From Paenibacillus sedimenti (lineage in GTDB: Bacteria; Bacillota; Bacilli; Paenibacillales; NBRC-103111), in the NCBI RefSeq assembly GCF_014534655.1, contig NZ_JACVVD010000007.1:248001-312000 (forward strand): 64,000 bases of DNA, read 5' to 3'. The position numbers and the translations under genes were made by a program. Under the pieces are notes generated by a model that was given only the letters and a program-made list of their open reading frames with translations, searched no databases and was not told the origin of the DNA. Shown here piece after piece: positions 25,501 to 34,372 of this stretch (positions are counted from its first letter, which is position 1; the number at the start of each line of letters is the position of its first letter).

Positions 25501-26218
25501 ATTGCCATACAGCACTATCGGATACGGCCACGGAGGAACCATCCGTATATGCAGCGGTCGCAGTCACGGACTGCTGATCTCCCTTTTTTAATGAGACAGT
25601 GTTCGGTGTCAGGTTAATGGAATCGAGCCGGATATCCTGAACGAGCGAAATATCATCAATATATAGCACAGGCTGGCTGCCTGTTGTCGTCCCTTGCAGC
25701 ATAATGCCATCATAAATCTGATTGGGGATCGCGAGTGTCGTTAAATCGACTTGCACTTTTTGCCATTTCCCTGCCGTCAGCTTTCCTTCCGGTAAAAGCG
25801 TATTCAACGCAACGGTGGCCACTCGCTGACCGCCCGATTGAATGCCCAAATCCAAATTCTGTCCGCCTGCCGTTCCCCCGTGTACCCAGAATTCGAGCAG
25901 AGGGTAATCCTTCAAGCTAATTATCCGATCTTTGTATAAATACAAAGCCCCGTCTCCATCAGGCATCATTTGAATGGCCGTGGTTCCTGCGTGGATAACG
26001 GATGTTTGTGTGAGCTTATGTGCAGCCCAGCTATAATCAGCGAAGCTGTTTCGGAGCCCATCGTCATAGACAACCAGTTTGGTGCTGGCTGCAGCAGCTT
26101 CGGCCACTTGAACCGGCTGCGCCCCTGGCAGTATTCCGCTGAAAAGCAGCGCGTAGGCAAGCCCGGATGCAACGATATGTCGGAGCCTGCGGCGAGCCCG
26201 GTATGATTGGTGTTTCAA
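22586..26218 (-). CDS. Secreted modular GH44 glycosidase (endoglucanase/xyloglucanase type)
   Basis: A 1210-residue exported enzyme. After the signal peptide come three related carbohydrate-binding-like modules, starting VVYDDGLRNSFADYSW, SVYNDQLHESFQDYSW and PMYTDALTDGYSDWSW. Bacterial Ig (Big2) domains lie between them, with a Pro-rich linker PSPGPTPTPPPA. The GH44 catalytic domain covers about residues 710-1210: acid/base Glu890 in ALDNEPALWGYSHWDVHP and nucleophile Glu1059 in LAITEYNFGDG. GH44 enzymes cut beta-1,4-glucans and xyloglucan. The TTG at 26218 is chosen because AAGGAGGG lies 9 bp upstream and a signal peptide follows; the frame runs on to 26350. It is divergent from a two-component system. 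Confidence 0.88.
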   Translation of the reverse strand: MKHQSYRARRRLRHIVASGLAYALLFSGILPGAQPVQVAEAAAASTKLVVYDDGLRNSFADYSWAAHKLTQTSVIHAGTTAIQMMPDGDGALYLYKDRIISLKDYPLLEFWVHGGTAGGQNLDLGIQSGGQRVATVALNTLLPEGKLTAGKWQKVQVDLTTLAIPNQIYDGIMLQGTTTGSQPVLYIDDISLVQDIRLDSINLTPNTVSLKKGDQQSVTATAAYTDGSSVAVSDSAVWQSEHPETATVERGQLTAVQAGTTVVTATYGGKSASMTVTVTEPAPSPGPTPTPPPAQDGPGLSVYNDQLHESFQDYSWAQHDLNDTANVHTGTKAISFDPSNDGGLYLYKGDGPVTVKDYEKLEFWVHGGAEGGQQVDLKFNAGGETVAKVDIGGLLDGGRIPAGQWAKASITLADIGLKENLFDALLFHGAVSSAQPSLYIDDIRLLPKYVAPPQLVETVLSQYQLVLKPGDTSKLQLTANYNNGTSKDASAAAAWTSSDPSVLAVQGGTLSALKQGVAKVTASLDGVSSSAYVAVTDVTPIPMYTDALTDGYSDWSWGTRDFANATQAYAGTRSVSFAARGYEGIWVHKNEEPFETAQTYGLRFHVYGGGSGGQKLKVLLMDGRNFAADYEMDNVLPQGGLPAGQWVEATVKLADLGMTTPSFDGIVIQAWGEHDQGTVYFDNIEILKNANVINLPNPDLPKVSVTIDQQADRRAVSPDIFGVNFEDTPTENGSQLKFPFKRWGGNQMTRYNWELDTTNRGGDWYFLNVPYETNASGKTLSDQFIEQSIADKTKVLLQVPTIGWTPKSRDISWSFSIQKYGQQAGNECDYHEAWCRKDAGNGLKPDRTHVTGNDPTDTSKQVGPEFIGRWIDKLKQKYGNNVRNYALDNEPALWGYSHWDVHPQMTNYDEIWNYTVNYGSMIKAKDPGANVYGPVAWGWCEYFYSAKDGCYSGGEDMKSHGDKPFLEWYLSQVSEYQKQKNVRLVDYLDIHYYPAEADVAFSSDESPAMTKRRFNSLKSLYDPAFQDASSWIQEPVNLIPRMRDIIQRNAPDTKLAITEYNFGDGTGIGSGLAQAEALAIFAREGVDVATRWGALLANTPLEDAFKLYINYDGQGSKVEGDAVKTVSSNIDAVGAYTIVSPQGKKFVLLFNKDTAPRTAEVKADTSLDGTASIYRFDAKQRLQASGNAQVDDGMLSIQLPARSASLVVIP

Positions 26219-26443
26219 CTTGTGTATCCCTCCTTGTGCGTATAAAGCCTCTTGCATTCCTTTATTATCCAGAGTTGATTGCTCTTCGGAAATGGACCTT
26301 CGCCCTAAATCGGCAGTGACCTCGTCACAATCCTCCTCGTGACCGGTCATAATTCCGTCATTTTAAGCAGCTTTTCATTGTAGGAAGACATCGGGGGGCG
26401 TTATACTGAAGTCAATAACCAATGATGTTGGGAGAAGAATAGC

Positions 26444-27106
26444 GTGATATCTGTACTTATAGCGGATGACCAAACCTTAATGCGGGATGGGCTGCAAACG
26501 ATTCTGAGCCTGCAAGAAGATATGCACGTTGTGGGCATGGCCAAAGACGGATCAGAGGCGCTGCTTCTGGTCGAGACCTTGTCTCCTCAGGTTGTCTTAA
26601 TGGACATTCAGATGCCCGGCATGAATGGCATAGAATGCACGAAGCGTATCCGGGCTGAATACCCCGGGACGATTGTGCTTATTTTGACTACATTTGCTGA
26701 TGATGACTATATTATCGATGCTCTGGCTGGAGGGGCCACAGGCTTCCTCTTGAAAGATATCCCCGGCGAAAAGCTCGCGCAATCGATTCGCGACGCCGTG
26801 AGCGGCCACTTCCTGCTCCCTTCGGTCATCGCAGCCAAGCTTGCGGCTCGACTCTCCTCTGCTTCCACCACCGTGCAAGTCATGAAAAGCTCCGCCCGGG
26901 CGAAAGCGGAAGGCATCAAATGGTCCGAGAAGGAGCTTGAGGTGACAAGCTTAATGCTGGAAGGGAAAACAAACCGTGAAATCGCCGCCGCCTTGTTCAT
27001 GAGCGAAGGCACGATCAAGAACTACGTCAGCGGCATCTACGCCAAAATCGGGACGAATGACCGCACCGTTGCCATCATGACGCTCAGAGAGCTGAATAAT
27101 GGCTGA
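26444..27106 (+). CDS. NarL/FixJ-family response regulator
   Basis: A 220-residue regulator. The receiver domain has the acidic pair in LIADDQTLMRDGL, the phospho-acceptor Asp in VVLMDIQMPGMNG, the Thr in ILTTFADD and the Lys in FLLKDIPG. The LuxR-type HTH is WSEKELEVTSLMLEGKTNREIAAALFMSEGTIKNYV, given here in two parts joined. The start is GTG at 26444 after GGGAGAAG. It overlaps the sensor gene by 8 bp and is divergent from the GH44 gene, which is its most obvious possible target. Confidence 0.92.
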   Translation: MISVLIADDQTLMRDGLQTILSLQEDMHVVGMAKDGSEALLLVETLSPQVVLMDIQMPGMNGIECTKRIRAEYPGTIVLILTTFADDDYIIDALAGGATGFLLKDIPGEKLAQSIRDAVSGHFLLPSVIAAKLAARLSSASTTVQVMKSSARAKAEGIKWSEKELEVTSLMLEGKTNREIAAALFMSEGTIKNYVSGIYAKIGTNDRTVAIMTLRELNNG

Positions 27107-30100
27107 CGAGACCCGCTCCATGACTACCAAACGTCCCGCGTCCCGGTTTACAGGATTAACTATGTTTCTGTTGATTGCGTTCGGATGTATGCTTGGCTAT
27201 ACGTACTTTATCAATGGCGGCTTTGACCGCTTAAGTGTGCCTCTGCTGCGGGGGTTAAAATGGGAAGCTGTTCAAGGCATGCTGCCTGTGCAGAATGACC
27301 GGCTACAAGCCTCGGATGCGAATTGGCAGCCGTTCAAGGCGCTGCAGCAATCGGAGCCCGGCAGAAGCCACAAGGGTGAGTTCTGGATGCGCACCCGCAT
27401 TCCGGATGATGTCGCAGCGCTTCGGGATCCGGAATTATTTGTCATGCATATGAAGGCTTTCGAAGTCTTTGTGGATAACCGTAAAATCGCTTCGTTTCAC
27501 ACAGACGAGCAGCGGCCGCTGAAAACGTCGATCGTTGACTGGCACATGGTACCGATCCCACGGGATGCGGGAGGCCAAATGCTGCAGCTGCGCATTATGC
27601 CCGAAGATTCCGACTCCGGAATGATGGTCGGCATGATAACAATTGCGGAAGCGGCAGACACGCTCATTCAATTCGTTCGCAACGATTCGTTAAAATGGAT
27701 ATTGGCAGCATGCTTTTTCTTTATGAGCGTCATATCCATTGGGGCTTATTTTCTGCACAATCGGGACCCGCTTTATTTCTATTTCTCGCTGCTGACTGTA
27801 GCAGCCGGGTTCCCATGCGTAGCGCTTACGTATACATTGCAATTCTACGGGGACTGGTCGCACATCACCTACTATTACGGCGTTTGCATCCCGGTCGGTA
27901 CGGTTGCGGTTGTCGGTATTTTTGAGCGGCTGACCGAGCCGGATTTGCACCGGCGGTTTCGCATCAGCCGTTATTTCATGCTTGTCTTTACCGCCATTTG
28001 TGCGATAACGGCGTACGGGAATCCAACTTGGTTTTCCGCATTCATTTATCTGTATCTCATCATCATTGTACTGGTAGTTCCCATTCTTGCTTTACCGATG
28101 ATTGTCCGTTACCGCAAACGAAAAGACGGCGAAGCGGCTTGGTTAGCTACGGGCATTGGTGCAATCGTGATTGGCTTCACCATTCACTATGCTTACTTTT
28201 TCTTTCCCGGGCTGGGCCCGCTAACCCGCCAATATGCACCTTATTTCTACTTTTACTGGGTAGACGTAAGCAGCATTATGGGCGTATTCATGTTCGTCCT
28301 CTCTCTGGGAATGGTCTTGATTACCAGATTGCGCAGCGTTTTCGTGCAAAACCAGGCGATTTCCGCGGATTTGCAGGAGAATAACCGCCGATTACAGGAA
28401 TTGGACCGGTTAAAGGACGATTTCTTGGCCAATACATCTCATGAGCTTCGGACGCCGCTGCAAGGCATTATCGGTCTCACCGAATCCTTGTTGGATGGTG
28501 TTGGCGGCCCCCTCCAGCGTAAAGTGAGAGATAATCTCGAGCTCGTCGTATCCAGCGGAAAACGGCTGTCCCGGCTGATCAATGATCTGCTCGATCTGTC
28601 CAAGCTGAATCATCAAGATATTGCGTTGGAACTTGCAGCTCTCCCTTTGCGGGATTCTGTCGCTCTGGTTCTTGCCGCATTCGAACCGATTGCTGCGGCT
28701 AAGCAAGTACGGCTAAAGAATGATGTGCAGCCCGATCTTCCGTTCGTGATGGCTGACGCCAATCGGTTGCAGCAAATTTTATACAATTTGATCGGAAATG
28801 CAGTGAAGTTTACGGACAGTGGGGAAGTGCGCATTACAGCCCGTTTGGTGCACCGCATGGTGGACTTAAGCGTGCACGATACCGGTATCGGCATTCCGGA
28901 AGCGAAGCTCTGGGACATTCGGGAGCCTTTTGAGCAGGCTGAGGGCGGGAGTCATCGGGGAGGAACCGGACTGGGACTGACCATCTCCCAGAGGCTGGTC
29001 GAGCTGCATGGCGGGAAGTTGAGCATGGAATCGGCTCTAGGGCATGGTACGACAGCCTCCTTTACATTGCCCATAGCGGATGTGAGTTCGGTTCAAGACG
29101 TCCAAGTTGTTCAGAGCATGCAGGCATATGGTCTTATGACTACCATGAATTATGCAGCTTCTGGTGTTGAAGCCGGCTTCGAAAATGAGCCTGCTTATTC
29201 CGGCACAGATAGCCCTGCCCCTGTTTGGCGATCCGAAATCTCTGCGGCCACTGTGCTGCTCGTCGATGATGAACCGATCAACTTGCAGGTTGTTAAGAAT
29301 TACTTGGCCGGCTACCCGCTTCGCCTCATCAAGGCCACAAACGGCAGGGAAGCTTTAGCCTTGTTGGAACAGCAGCCTCCGGATCTTGTCCTGCTTGACA
29401 TCTTGCTGCCCGATATGAACGGGTACGATGTTTGCCGGACCATTCGGGAGCGTCATGACGAAAGCTCGCTGCCTGTCATCCTGCTCACGGCCAAGGGCAG
29501 GCTCTCCGACATGCTGACGGGCTTTGACGCAGGGGCGAACGATTATATCGTGAAGCCCTTCGCCAAGCACGAGCTGCTTGCCCGCGTCGGGATTCAGCTC
29601 AAACTAAGCCGCTTCACCCTGGAGCTGGAGCAGATGGTGGAGGCGCGAACCGCCGATCTGGAGCAAACGACGCAGCGACTTCGAGAATCGATCCGTGAAA
29701 CCGCGGAGACGCTCAGCGAGCTGTCGGTGATGGAAGAGCGGAACAGGATCTCCCAAGAGATTCACGATCACGTGGGGCATACGCTAACGACCTCCATCGT
29801 CCAAATGGAGGCTGCCAAAATGCTGTTAGACCGCGGAGACTCTAGAGGCCTTGAGAAACTGGCACTGTCCCAGCAGTTGGTGCGCAAAGGACTGGACGAC
29901 ATTCGCGAATCCGTCCGCATGATGAAGCGGCAAGCCGCCGACTTCAAGCTGGAGCCTGCGATGACCATGCTCCTGGAGCAGACCAAAGAAGCTGCCGGGC
30001 TTGAAATCGATTATTCGTTCGGCAAGCTGCCGCAGCTTACGTCCATGCACAAAAAAGCGCTCTACCATGCGCTCAAAGAGGGGCTGACCAACGGCATCAG

Positions 30101-30344
30101 GCATGGCCGCTGTACCCGCTTCCGTTTTCGTTTGGCGCATGAGGGCGGCATCATAACGTTCGCGCTATGGAACGACGGGCTCAGCTATCAGCAATCGGCG
30201 CATGGTTTCGGCTTGCAAACGATGTACGAGCGCGTATCGCAATTGGACGGAAAGCTCCAGCTGACAAGTTCGGATGAGCGTGAGGAGCATGAGGAGCATG
30301 AGGAGCGTGGTTGCCTGCTCCGCATCGAGCTGCCCGTGGCGTGA
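27099..30344 (+). CDS. Hybrid sensor kinase with two kinase modules around a receiver domain
   Basis: A 1081-residue membrane sensor. After an N-terminal anchor and outer domain come about seven membrane helices (residues 200-420, 7TMR-DISM-like). The first kinase has H448 in FLANTSHELRTPLQG with NLIGNAVKFT, DTGIGIP and GGTGLGLTIS. A receiver domain follows with VLLVDDEPIN, Asp767 in LVLLDILLPDMNG and IVKPF. A second, HisKA_3-type kinase has H889 in EERNRISQEIHDHVGHTLTT and a degenerate ATPase end (HGFGLQTMYERVSQLDG). The HisKA_3 module fits the NarL-type regulator encoded just upstream; the first module likely phosphorylates the internal receiver. The C-terminus has three Glu-Glu-His-like repeats. 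Confidence 0.9.
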   Translation: MADETRSMTTKRPASRFTGLTMFLLIAFGCMLGYTYFINGGFDRLSVPLLRGLKWEAVQGMLPVQNDRLQASDANWQPFKALQQSEPGRSHKGEFWMRTRIPDDVAALRDPELFVMHMKAFEVFVDNRKIASFHTDEQRPLKTSIVDWHMVPIPRDAGGQMLQLRIMPEDSDSGMMVGMITIAEAADTLIQFVRNDSLKWILAACFFFMSVISIGAYFLHNRDPLYFYFSLLTVAAGFPCVALTYTLQFYGDWSHITYYYGVCIPVGTVAVVGIFERLTEPDLHRRFRISRYFMLVFTAICAITAYGNPTWFSAFIYLYLIIIVLVVPILALPMIVRYRKRKDGEAAWLATGIGAIVIGFTIHYAYFFFPGLGPLTRQYAPYFYFYWVDVSSIMGVFMFVLSLGMVLITRLRSVFVQNQAISADLQENNRRLQELDRLKDDFLANTSHELRTPLQGIIGLTESLLDGVGGPLQRKVRDNLELVVSSGKRLSRLINDLLDLSKLNHQDIALELAALPLRDSVALVLAAFEPIAAAKQVRLKNDVQPDLPFVMADANRLQQILYNLIGNAVKFTDSGEVRITARLVHRMVDLSVHDTGIGIPEAKLWDIREPFEQAEGGSHRGGTGLGLTISQRLVELHGGKLSMESALGHGTTASFTLPIADVSSVQDVQVVQSMQAYGLMTTMNYAASGVEAGFENEPAYSGTDSPAPVWRSEISAATVLLVDDEPINLQVVKNYLAGYPLRLIKATNGREALALLEQQPPDLVLLDILLPDMNGYDVCRTIRERHDESSLPVILLTAKGRLSDMLTGFDAGANDYIVKPFAKHELLARVGIQLKLSRFTLELEQMVEARTADLEQTTQRLRESIRETAETLSELSVMEERNRISQEIHDHVGHTLTTSIVQMEAAKMLLDRGDSRGLEKLALSQQLVRKGLDDIRESVRMMKRQAADFKLEPAMTMLLEQTKEAAGLEIDYSFGKLPQLTSMHKKALYHALKEGLTNGIRHGRCTRFRFRLAHEGGIITFALWNDGLSYQQSAHGFGLQTMYERVSQLDGKLQLTSSDEREEHEEHEERGCLLRIELPVA

Positions 30345-30760
30345 GCGTTTAACGGTATTTACCAGTGAGATAATGGCCAAACCCGTGTCTAAACCCTTAT
30401 GTCTGAGCTAGGGATGGAAATAAGATGGAGTTCCCACCGCCAATCCTGTTCACACAACATAACGAACAGGGTCTTTATTTCGAGAACTTTTGAACGCTAA
30501 TTGATGGCTAAACGGGTCAGATCAGGGCTCCAGCGAACAATGTTCTCAATTTCTCGAACATTGTTCGTAAATTTGCGTCATTTGGTCGTTATGCCTTCAT
30601 TTACGCGTTACCCGCTCGATTTAGCGTTCAGAGTGGCGTTGTTAACGAACAGTGGGCTTTGTTGTCTTTTTCAAGCGCAACTTCTGAGGTATTCTTGCTT
30701 CCACTACATGCCGATCATCACATAACATGCACTTTCGACAACCCCGAAAATTTATAAATT
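30345..30760. repeat. Non-coding gap with GAACA(A/T)TGTTC palindromes
   Basis: No gene is supported here. GAACAATGTTC at 30535-30545 and GAACATTGTTC at 30556-30566 are near-palindromes and inverted copies of each other. Related AACGAACAG units occur near 30458 and 30643. The segment looks like decayed intergenic repeats. Confidence 0.35.
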
Positions 30761-30761
30761 A

Positions 30762-30797
30762 AAAAGTCGGAGATTGCCAGCGGCTGCTCCGACTTTT
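30762..30797 (-). terminator. Terminator of the TIMP-like secreted protein gene
   Basis: AAAAGTCGGAG pairs with CTCCGACTTTT; on the reverse strand it runs into a T-rich stretch. It lies 6 bp past the stop at 30803. Confidence 0.85.
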
Positions 30798-30802
30798 AAT
30801 CA

Positions 30803-31384
30803 CTACACTCTCTTTCTTTTAACAGCGATCAGCAACAAAACAGCACCTAACAAAACGATACCGCCCATAATATACCATACCGCACTAGGCAACCATTCGC
30901 TTTTAGCCATCTCAGCATGGCGAATATTAACAGCTTCGTCGATTACGTGCGGGGGCGTACCCAGCGAAGCATAGTCCGCTTGCGCTTCGGCATCTTTCAA
31001 ATTTCCGTTGCAGAAATTCGTCTGTAACCATCCGTTTTGACCCATATAAGCATAAACCAAATAGGTCCCATTCATATCAAAAGCAAAACCGCATGAAGCC
31101 TCGCTTCCGTCATAACTATAGATGGTTATTGTATCGACCGTGGCGCCTTTCCACGATTTATGCACTTGAAACGTATACTCCCTAAGCCGGCCTATATCAC
31201 CTTTCACGCTCTTCCCAACATCGATGACCTTTCCTGAAAAAACGGCGTTCGAGCCGCTTAATCTCTCTGCAACGCTGCCACCCGCACAACTGCATGCAAA
31301 AGCTTTGTTCTCGGGAAGAATAAGCAGCATTTGGATAACAATCAACGCAGTCACAAGCGTGTACATGATTAAGTGTTTTTTCAC
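30803..31384 (-). CDS. Exported TIMP/netrin-like protein with C-terminal membrane anchor
   Basis: A 193-residue protein. A signal peptide ends at NKAFA, and the mature protein begins CSCAGGSVAERL. This Cys-x-Cys start and the following VFSGKVIDVG...VHKSWKG resemble the NTR fold of tissue inhibitors of metalloproteinases. Two more Cys lie in ASCGFAFDMNGTYLVYAYMG and FCNGNL. A membrane helix and KRKR tail (residues 167-193) anchor it outside the cell. The start is GTG at 31384 with GAGGATG 8 bp before. A protease-inhibitor role is only a family-level guess. Confidence 0.7.
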   Translation of the reverse strand: MKKHLIMYTLVTALIVIQMLLILPENKAFACSCAGGSVAERLSGSNAVFSGKVIDVGKSVKGDIGRLREYTFQVHKSWKGATVDTITIYSYDGSEASCGFAFDMNGTYLVYAYMGQNGWLQTNFCNGNLKDAEAQADYASLGTPPHVIDEAVNIRHAEMAKSEWLPSAVWYIMGGIVLLGAVLLLIAVKRKRV

Positions 31385-31524
31385 ATTTTCATCATCCTCA
31401 CATAGGATCGATCCGAATTCGACTCCCCGACTCTTTGTAATGAACCCTCATGCGCTATCACATAAACAGACGTAAGCAAGATTCTTTTTGTTACATTCCC
31501 CATGACGAAACCCACATTAATTCT

Positions 31525-31950
31525 TTAAGGTGATGATTTACTGTCAATATTCGAGTTTTCAAAATCGTAGTTTGGACGCCGATTCTCCTTACTCTTAAAC
31601 CAGTTTCTAATCCCCTTGCCCGCAAACGGCTCGTCTGCAAATCTGGGTATCACGTGTAAGTGTGCGTGAAAAATATGCTGTCCTGCAACGGTCCCGCTGT
31701 TCCAACCCACATTATAACCGTCTGGTCCGAACTCTTTGTCTATGACTTTTTTCGTTTCATGAAGCAACAAATAGGTATGTCTCCATTCTTCCTCCGTCAA
31801 ATCGAACACCGTTTCTCTATGCGCTTTTGGAATAATGATTCCGGAGCCTTCAATTTCGGGCTTCAATAATTGCAAATATAGACAGTACTCATTCTCCAGT
31901 ACGATCCTTTGCTCCTCGAATTTAAGATTACAGTACTCGCAATCATTCAC
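31525..31950 (-). CDS. HIT-family nucleotide hydrolase
   Basis: A 141-residue histidine-triad protein. The triad is in GQHIFHAHLHVIPR, preceded by GYNVGWNSGTVAG, and a CEYC pair near the start probably binds zinc together with a His. HIT proteins hydrolyse dinucleoside polyphosphates or nucleoside phosphoramidates. GTG at 31950 (MNDCEYC) with GGGGGCGAG upstream fits other HIT proteins better than the TTG at 31971. Single-gene unit; no clear partner. Confidence 0.85.
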   Translation of the reverse strand: MNDCEYCNLKFEEQRIVLENEYCLYLQLLKPEIEGSGIIIPKAHRETVFDLTEEEWRHTYLLLHETKKVIDKEFGPDGYNVGWNSGTVAGQHIFHAHLHVIPRFADEPFAGKGIRNWFKSKENRRPNYDFENSNIDSKSSP

Positions 31951-32146
31951 AACACTCGCCCCCACGTCCAACCGCTTATTTTTTCCACAATTTTCTTAGT
32001 AAACTAAATTCAACGCATTTAACAGATGACCTCCTTGTCAAAATGCCGGGTTTCTTATGGATCTCAATCGAAAAGATCGCATGGGAACGACGACGCGCTA
32101 TTTAGCTAAAATGTGTCTCCTACCGAACCCGGTCAAGGTTAAAATT

Positions 32147-32836
32147 TCATCCCAAATGTTTATACCAAACGCCCGCGAATTCCGGTAATACGCTCCATTT
32201 ATTCTCAATAACTTTATTCGCTAATACATCTCCAAAAAAGTACCTCGTTAATTCTTTCGCCTCATCTAAATCTCCAAATACATAGTCGGCTTGAATCCAG
32301 ATATGTTTGTACCCATATTCATTTTCCAGTTTATCGAAATAAGGTTCTAGAAAATCGTATCGCATGGGTTCATGGACGCCTGTGCCCAACGTTTCGATAA
32401 TGATTACTGTGCCGTCTTTTCTTAATACGCGCTGAATCTCCGCCATCATTCGCTTCAAATGATGTCGCCATTTTGGCACATTCGAGCTGGCCAGATAACA
32501 CAAACTCCATCCGGCAACAACTAGATCGGCACTAGCATCGTCTAATGGCAGATCCCGATGATCAGCAACAATAGTCTTACAGTTCTGATGCTTATTCTCA
32601 ATAAGTCTCGCTTCCAGCAAATCAAGCATTACTTTTGAGCTATCCAGACTAATGACAGACTTGGCTTCTACAGCAAGGAAAGAAGTCAGTCTTCCGGTAC
32701 CGGCCCCCAAATCAACTACATCCAACTTACAAAATGATCTGATTCCGTTAATTACTTTTTCCAAACTTGGCTGTTTGCTTATTAATCTGTCATACATTTC
32801 AGCTCGATCTTGATAAATCTTTTCATCTCTTGACAT
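32147..32836 (-). CDS. Class I SAM-dependent methyltransferase
   Basis: A 229-residue methyltransferase with motif I VVDLGAGTGRLTSFLA, the acidic motif II SLDSSKVMLDLLEARL, motif III IVADHRDLPLDDASADLV and the later VLRKDGTVIIIETLG. The substrate is unknown; the sequence looks closest to small-molecule or ubiquinone-type methyltransferases. AAGGAGG lies upstream of the ATG at 32836. Neighbours give no functional clue. Confidence 0.85.
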   Translation of the reverse strand: MSRDEKIYQDRAEMYDRLISKQPSLEKVINGIRSFCKLDVVDLGAGTGRLTSFLAVEAKSVISLDSSKVMLDLLEARLIENKHQNCKTIVADHRDLPLDDASADLVVAGWSLCYLASSNVPKWRHHLKRMMAEIQRVLRKDGTVIIIETLGTGVHEPMRYDFLEPYFDKLENEYGYKHIWIQADYVFGDLDEAKELTRYFFGDVLANKVIENKWSVLPEFAGVWYKHLG

Positions 32837-32990
32837 GATGTACCTTCGCCTCCTTGTTAAGCACTTTAATGATTCATGGAATTAACCTTCCTAGAACGAA
32901 AAATAAACCTTAACGCAAGGTTAAGGTCAAGTGATTTTAAACGTTTATCCTTCATCGTACAAGCGTTCTTATTTCTCGATCCTCTCCGCC

Positions 32991-33506
32991 CTACACCTTC
33001 CGCGCATTTTGAAACCTATGTATCCCAAAATTCTTTAATGTCGAATTCAAAATGGCGTCTCTTAACGGGTATAAGTTCGGTGTGAATCTAATCTCTATAT
33101 TCATGGCGATTAATTTTTCAATGAGGTTATGAATCGGATCTACGGACAGAGGTTCAATCGTCTGTTCTGCAATGTAGTAACCTGCTGTCTCGTCAAACAG
33201 TTGAAAATCGTCTCCCGGCAGCATATACCGATACAGGGTTGTTTCGTTAATGATCTTATACCAGCCGGTTTCGACGGTAATGATGGTGTCCGACTTACTG
33301 AGTCCAAAAAACTTGACCTCGTCCTCTGCGCTTATCCCCTCAGATCTGGTATAGACAATTCTAGGGCAATCTCTTGGGAAGTAAAAGGTAAACTCATGCT
33401 TTTGATCAATGGCCCATACAACGGGAGGCATGTCTGTTCGGTTTGCTTTCACTCTCGGTACGAATAGTTCAATATCCGGCTCCTCGCTAAAATGATACAA
33501 TCTCAT
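32991..33506 (-). CDS. DUF6886-like conserved protein
   Basis: A 171-residue soluble protein starting MRLYHFSEEPDIELFVPRV, with PPVVWAIDQKHEFTFYFPRD and CPRIVY. This N-terminal pattern is shared by a conserved Firmicute family (recalled as DUF6886) of unknown function. GGGGGG precedes the ATG at 33506. Nothing around it suggests a pathway. Confidence 0.65.
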   Translation of the reverse strand: MRLYHFSEEPDIELFVPRVKANRTDMPPVVWAIDQKHEFTFYFPRDCPRIVYTRSEGISAEDEVKFFGLSKSDTIITVETGWYKIINETTLYRYMLPGDDFQLFDETAGYYIAEQTIEPLSVDPIHNLIEKLIAMNIEIRFTPNLYPLRDAILNSTLKNFGIHRFQNARKV

Positions 33507-33708
33507 CAAATCCCCCCTGATCCGTTTGAATTAAAACGAATTCAATATGCTTTCTACCCATACGTAGCACGCTTCCAACTCTTCATCATTCACTAAATGT
33601 TCCATGCAGACCTATTTCAAATGAAAGCCCTCCCCCGTGAAGTACCATCCCCAAATCAGGAAATATTGCCCAATTTCATTCTAGTTTATATCCGTTTCGT
33701 TGTATACC

Positions 33709-33746
33709 AAAAAGAGCGCCTATCAGCCAACCGGTCGTAGACGCTC
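33709..33746 (-). terminator. Terminator of the YiaAB-type gene
   Basis: On the reverse strand GAGCG and CGCTC close a stem with GGTTGGC-type inner pairing and run into TTTTTGG. It lies 7 bp past the stop at 33753. Confidence 0.65.
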
Positions 33747-33752
33747 ATCTAT

Positions 33753-34199
33753 TTACAATTCCTCTGCGGCATCAACCGCTTGAAGGGCATCATCTTCATG
33801 ATTATCGCGAATTGTTTTCTGTAGAACGAATGAGGACATTGTCAAGAACAATGCGGTTACGGCGTAGTAACCTTTGACAGAAAGCGGTTGCTGCAAGTTG
33901 ATGATGCCGATGAACATCCCGAGCAGGGCCAACGCGAACGAACTCCATGCCAAGAAGGTGAAGGCCGTAGTATTGCGTTTGCGGGAACCATAACCGTCTT
34001 CCATGTTATCGCGAACTACTTTTTGCAGGACGAAAGCGGACATCGTCAAGAATAGCGCGCACACCGCATAATACCCTTTTACACTCAGCGCCTCCTCCAA
34101 GGTATATATCCCAATAAACATCGCCAGAAAAGCGCCAATAAAAGAAGCCCATGCCATAAAAGTGAAAGCTGTTGTATTTCGTTTCCGATTCGTGAACAT
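33753..34199 (-). CDS. Tandem YiaA/YiaB two-helix membrane protein
   Basis: A 148-residue protein made of two near-identical halves. Each has RKRNTTAFTF, (M/L)AW(A/S)SF, GMFIGI or AMFIGI, LSVKGYYAV and ALFLTMS(A/S)FVLQK, with two membrane helices per half. That is the YiaAB domain twice over, giving four helices. The family is linked to stress in enterobacteria but its mechanism is unknown. AGGAGGTCATCTGAC directly precedes the ATG. Confidence 0.85.
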   Translation of the reverse strand: MFTNRKRNTTAFTFMAWASFIGAFLAMFIGIYTLEEALSVKGYYAVCALFLTMSAFVLQKVVRDNMEDGYGSRKRNTTAFTFLAWSSFALALLGMFIGIINLQQPLSVKGYYAVTALFLTMSSFVLQKTIRDNHEDDALQAVDAAEEL

Positions 34200-34372
34200 G
34201 TCAGATGACCTCCTGTGGTTGCTTGCAGCAACGCGCGAATATCTTGCTCTTGTTCCTTATGATAGGAGATAAGTCTCATTCCGGATAGTACTATTTACCA
34301 ATAGTACCGATCTCAAATGACGAAAAGACCGATCGAGCGATGATTCGAAACGGTCTTTTGAAACTCTCCCCC

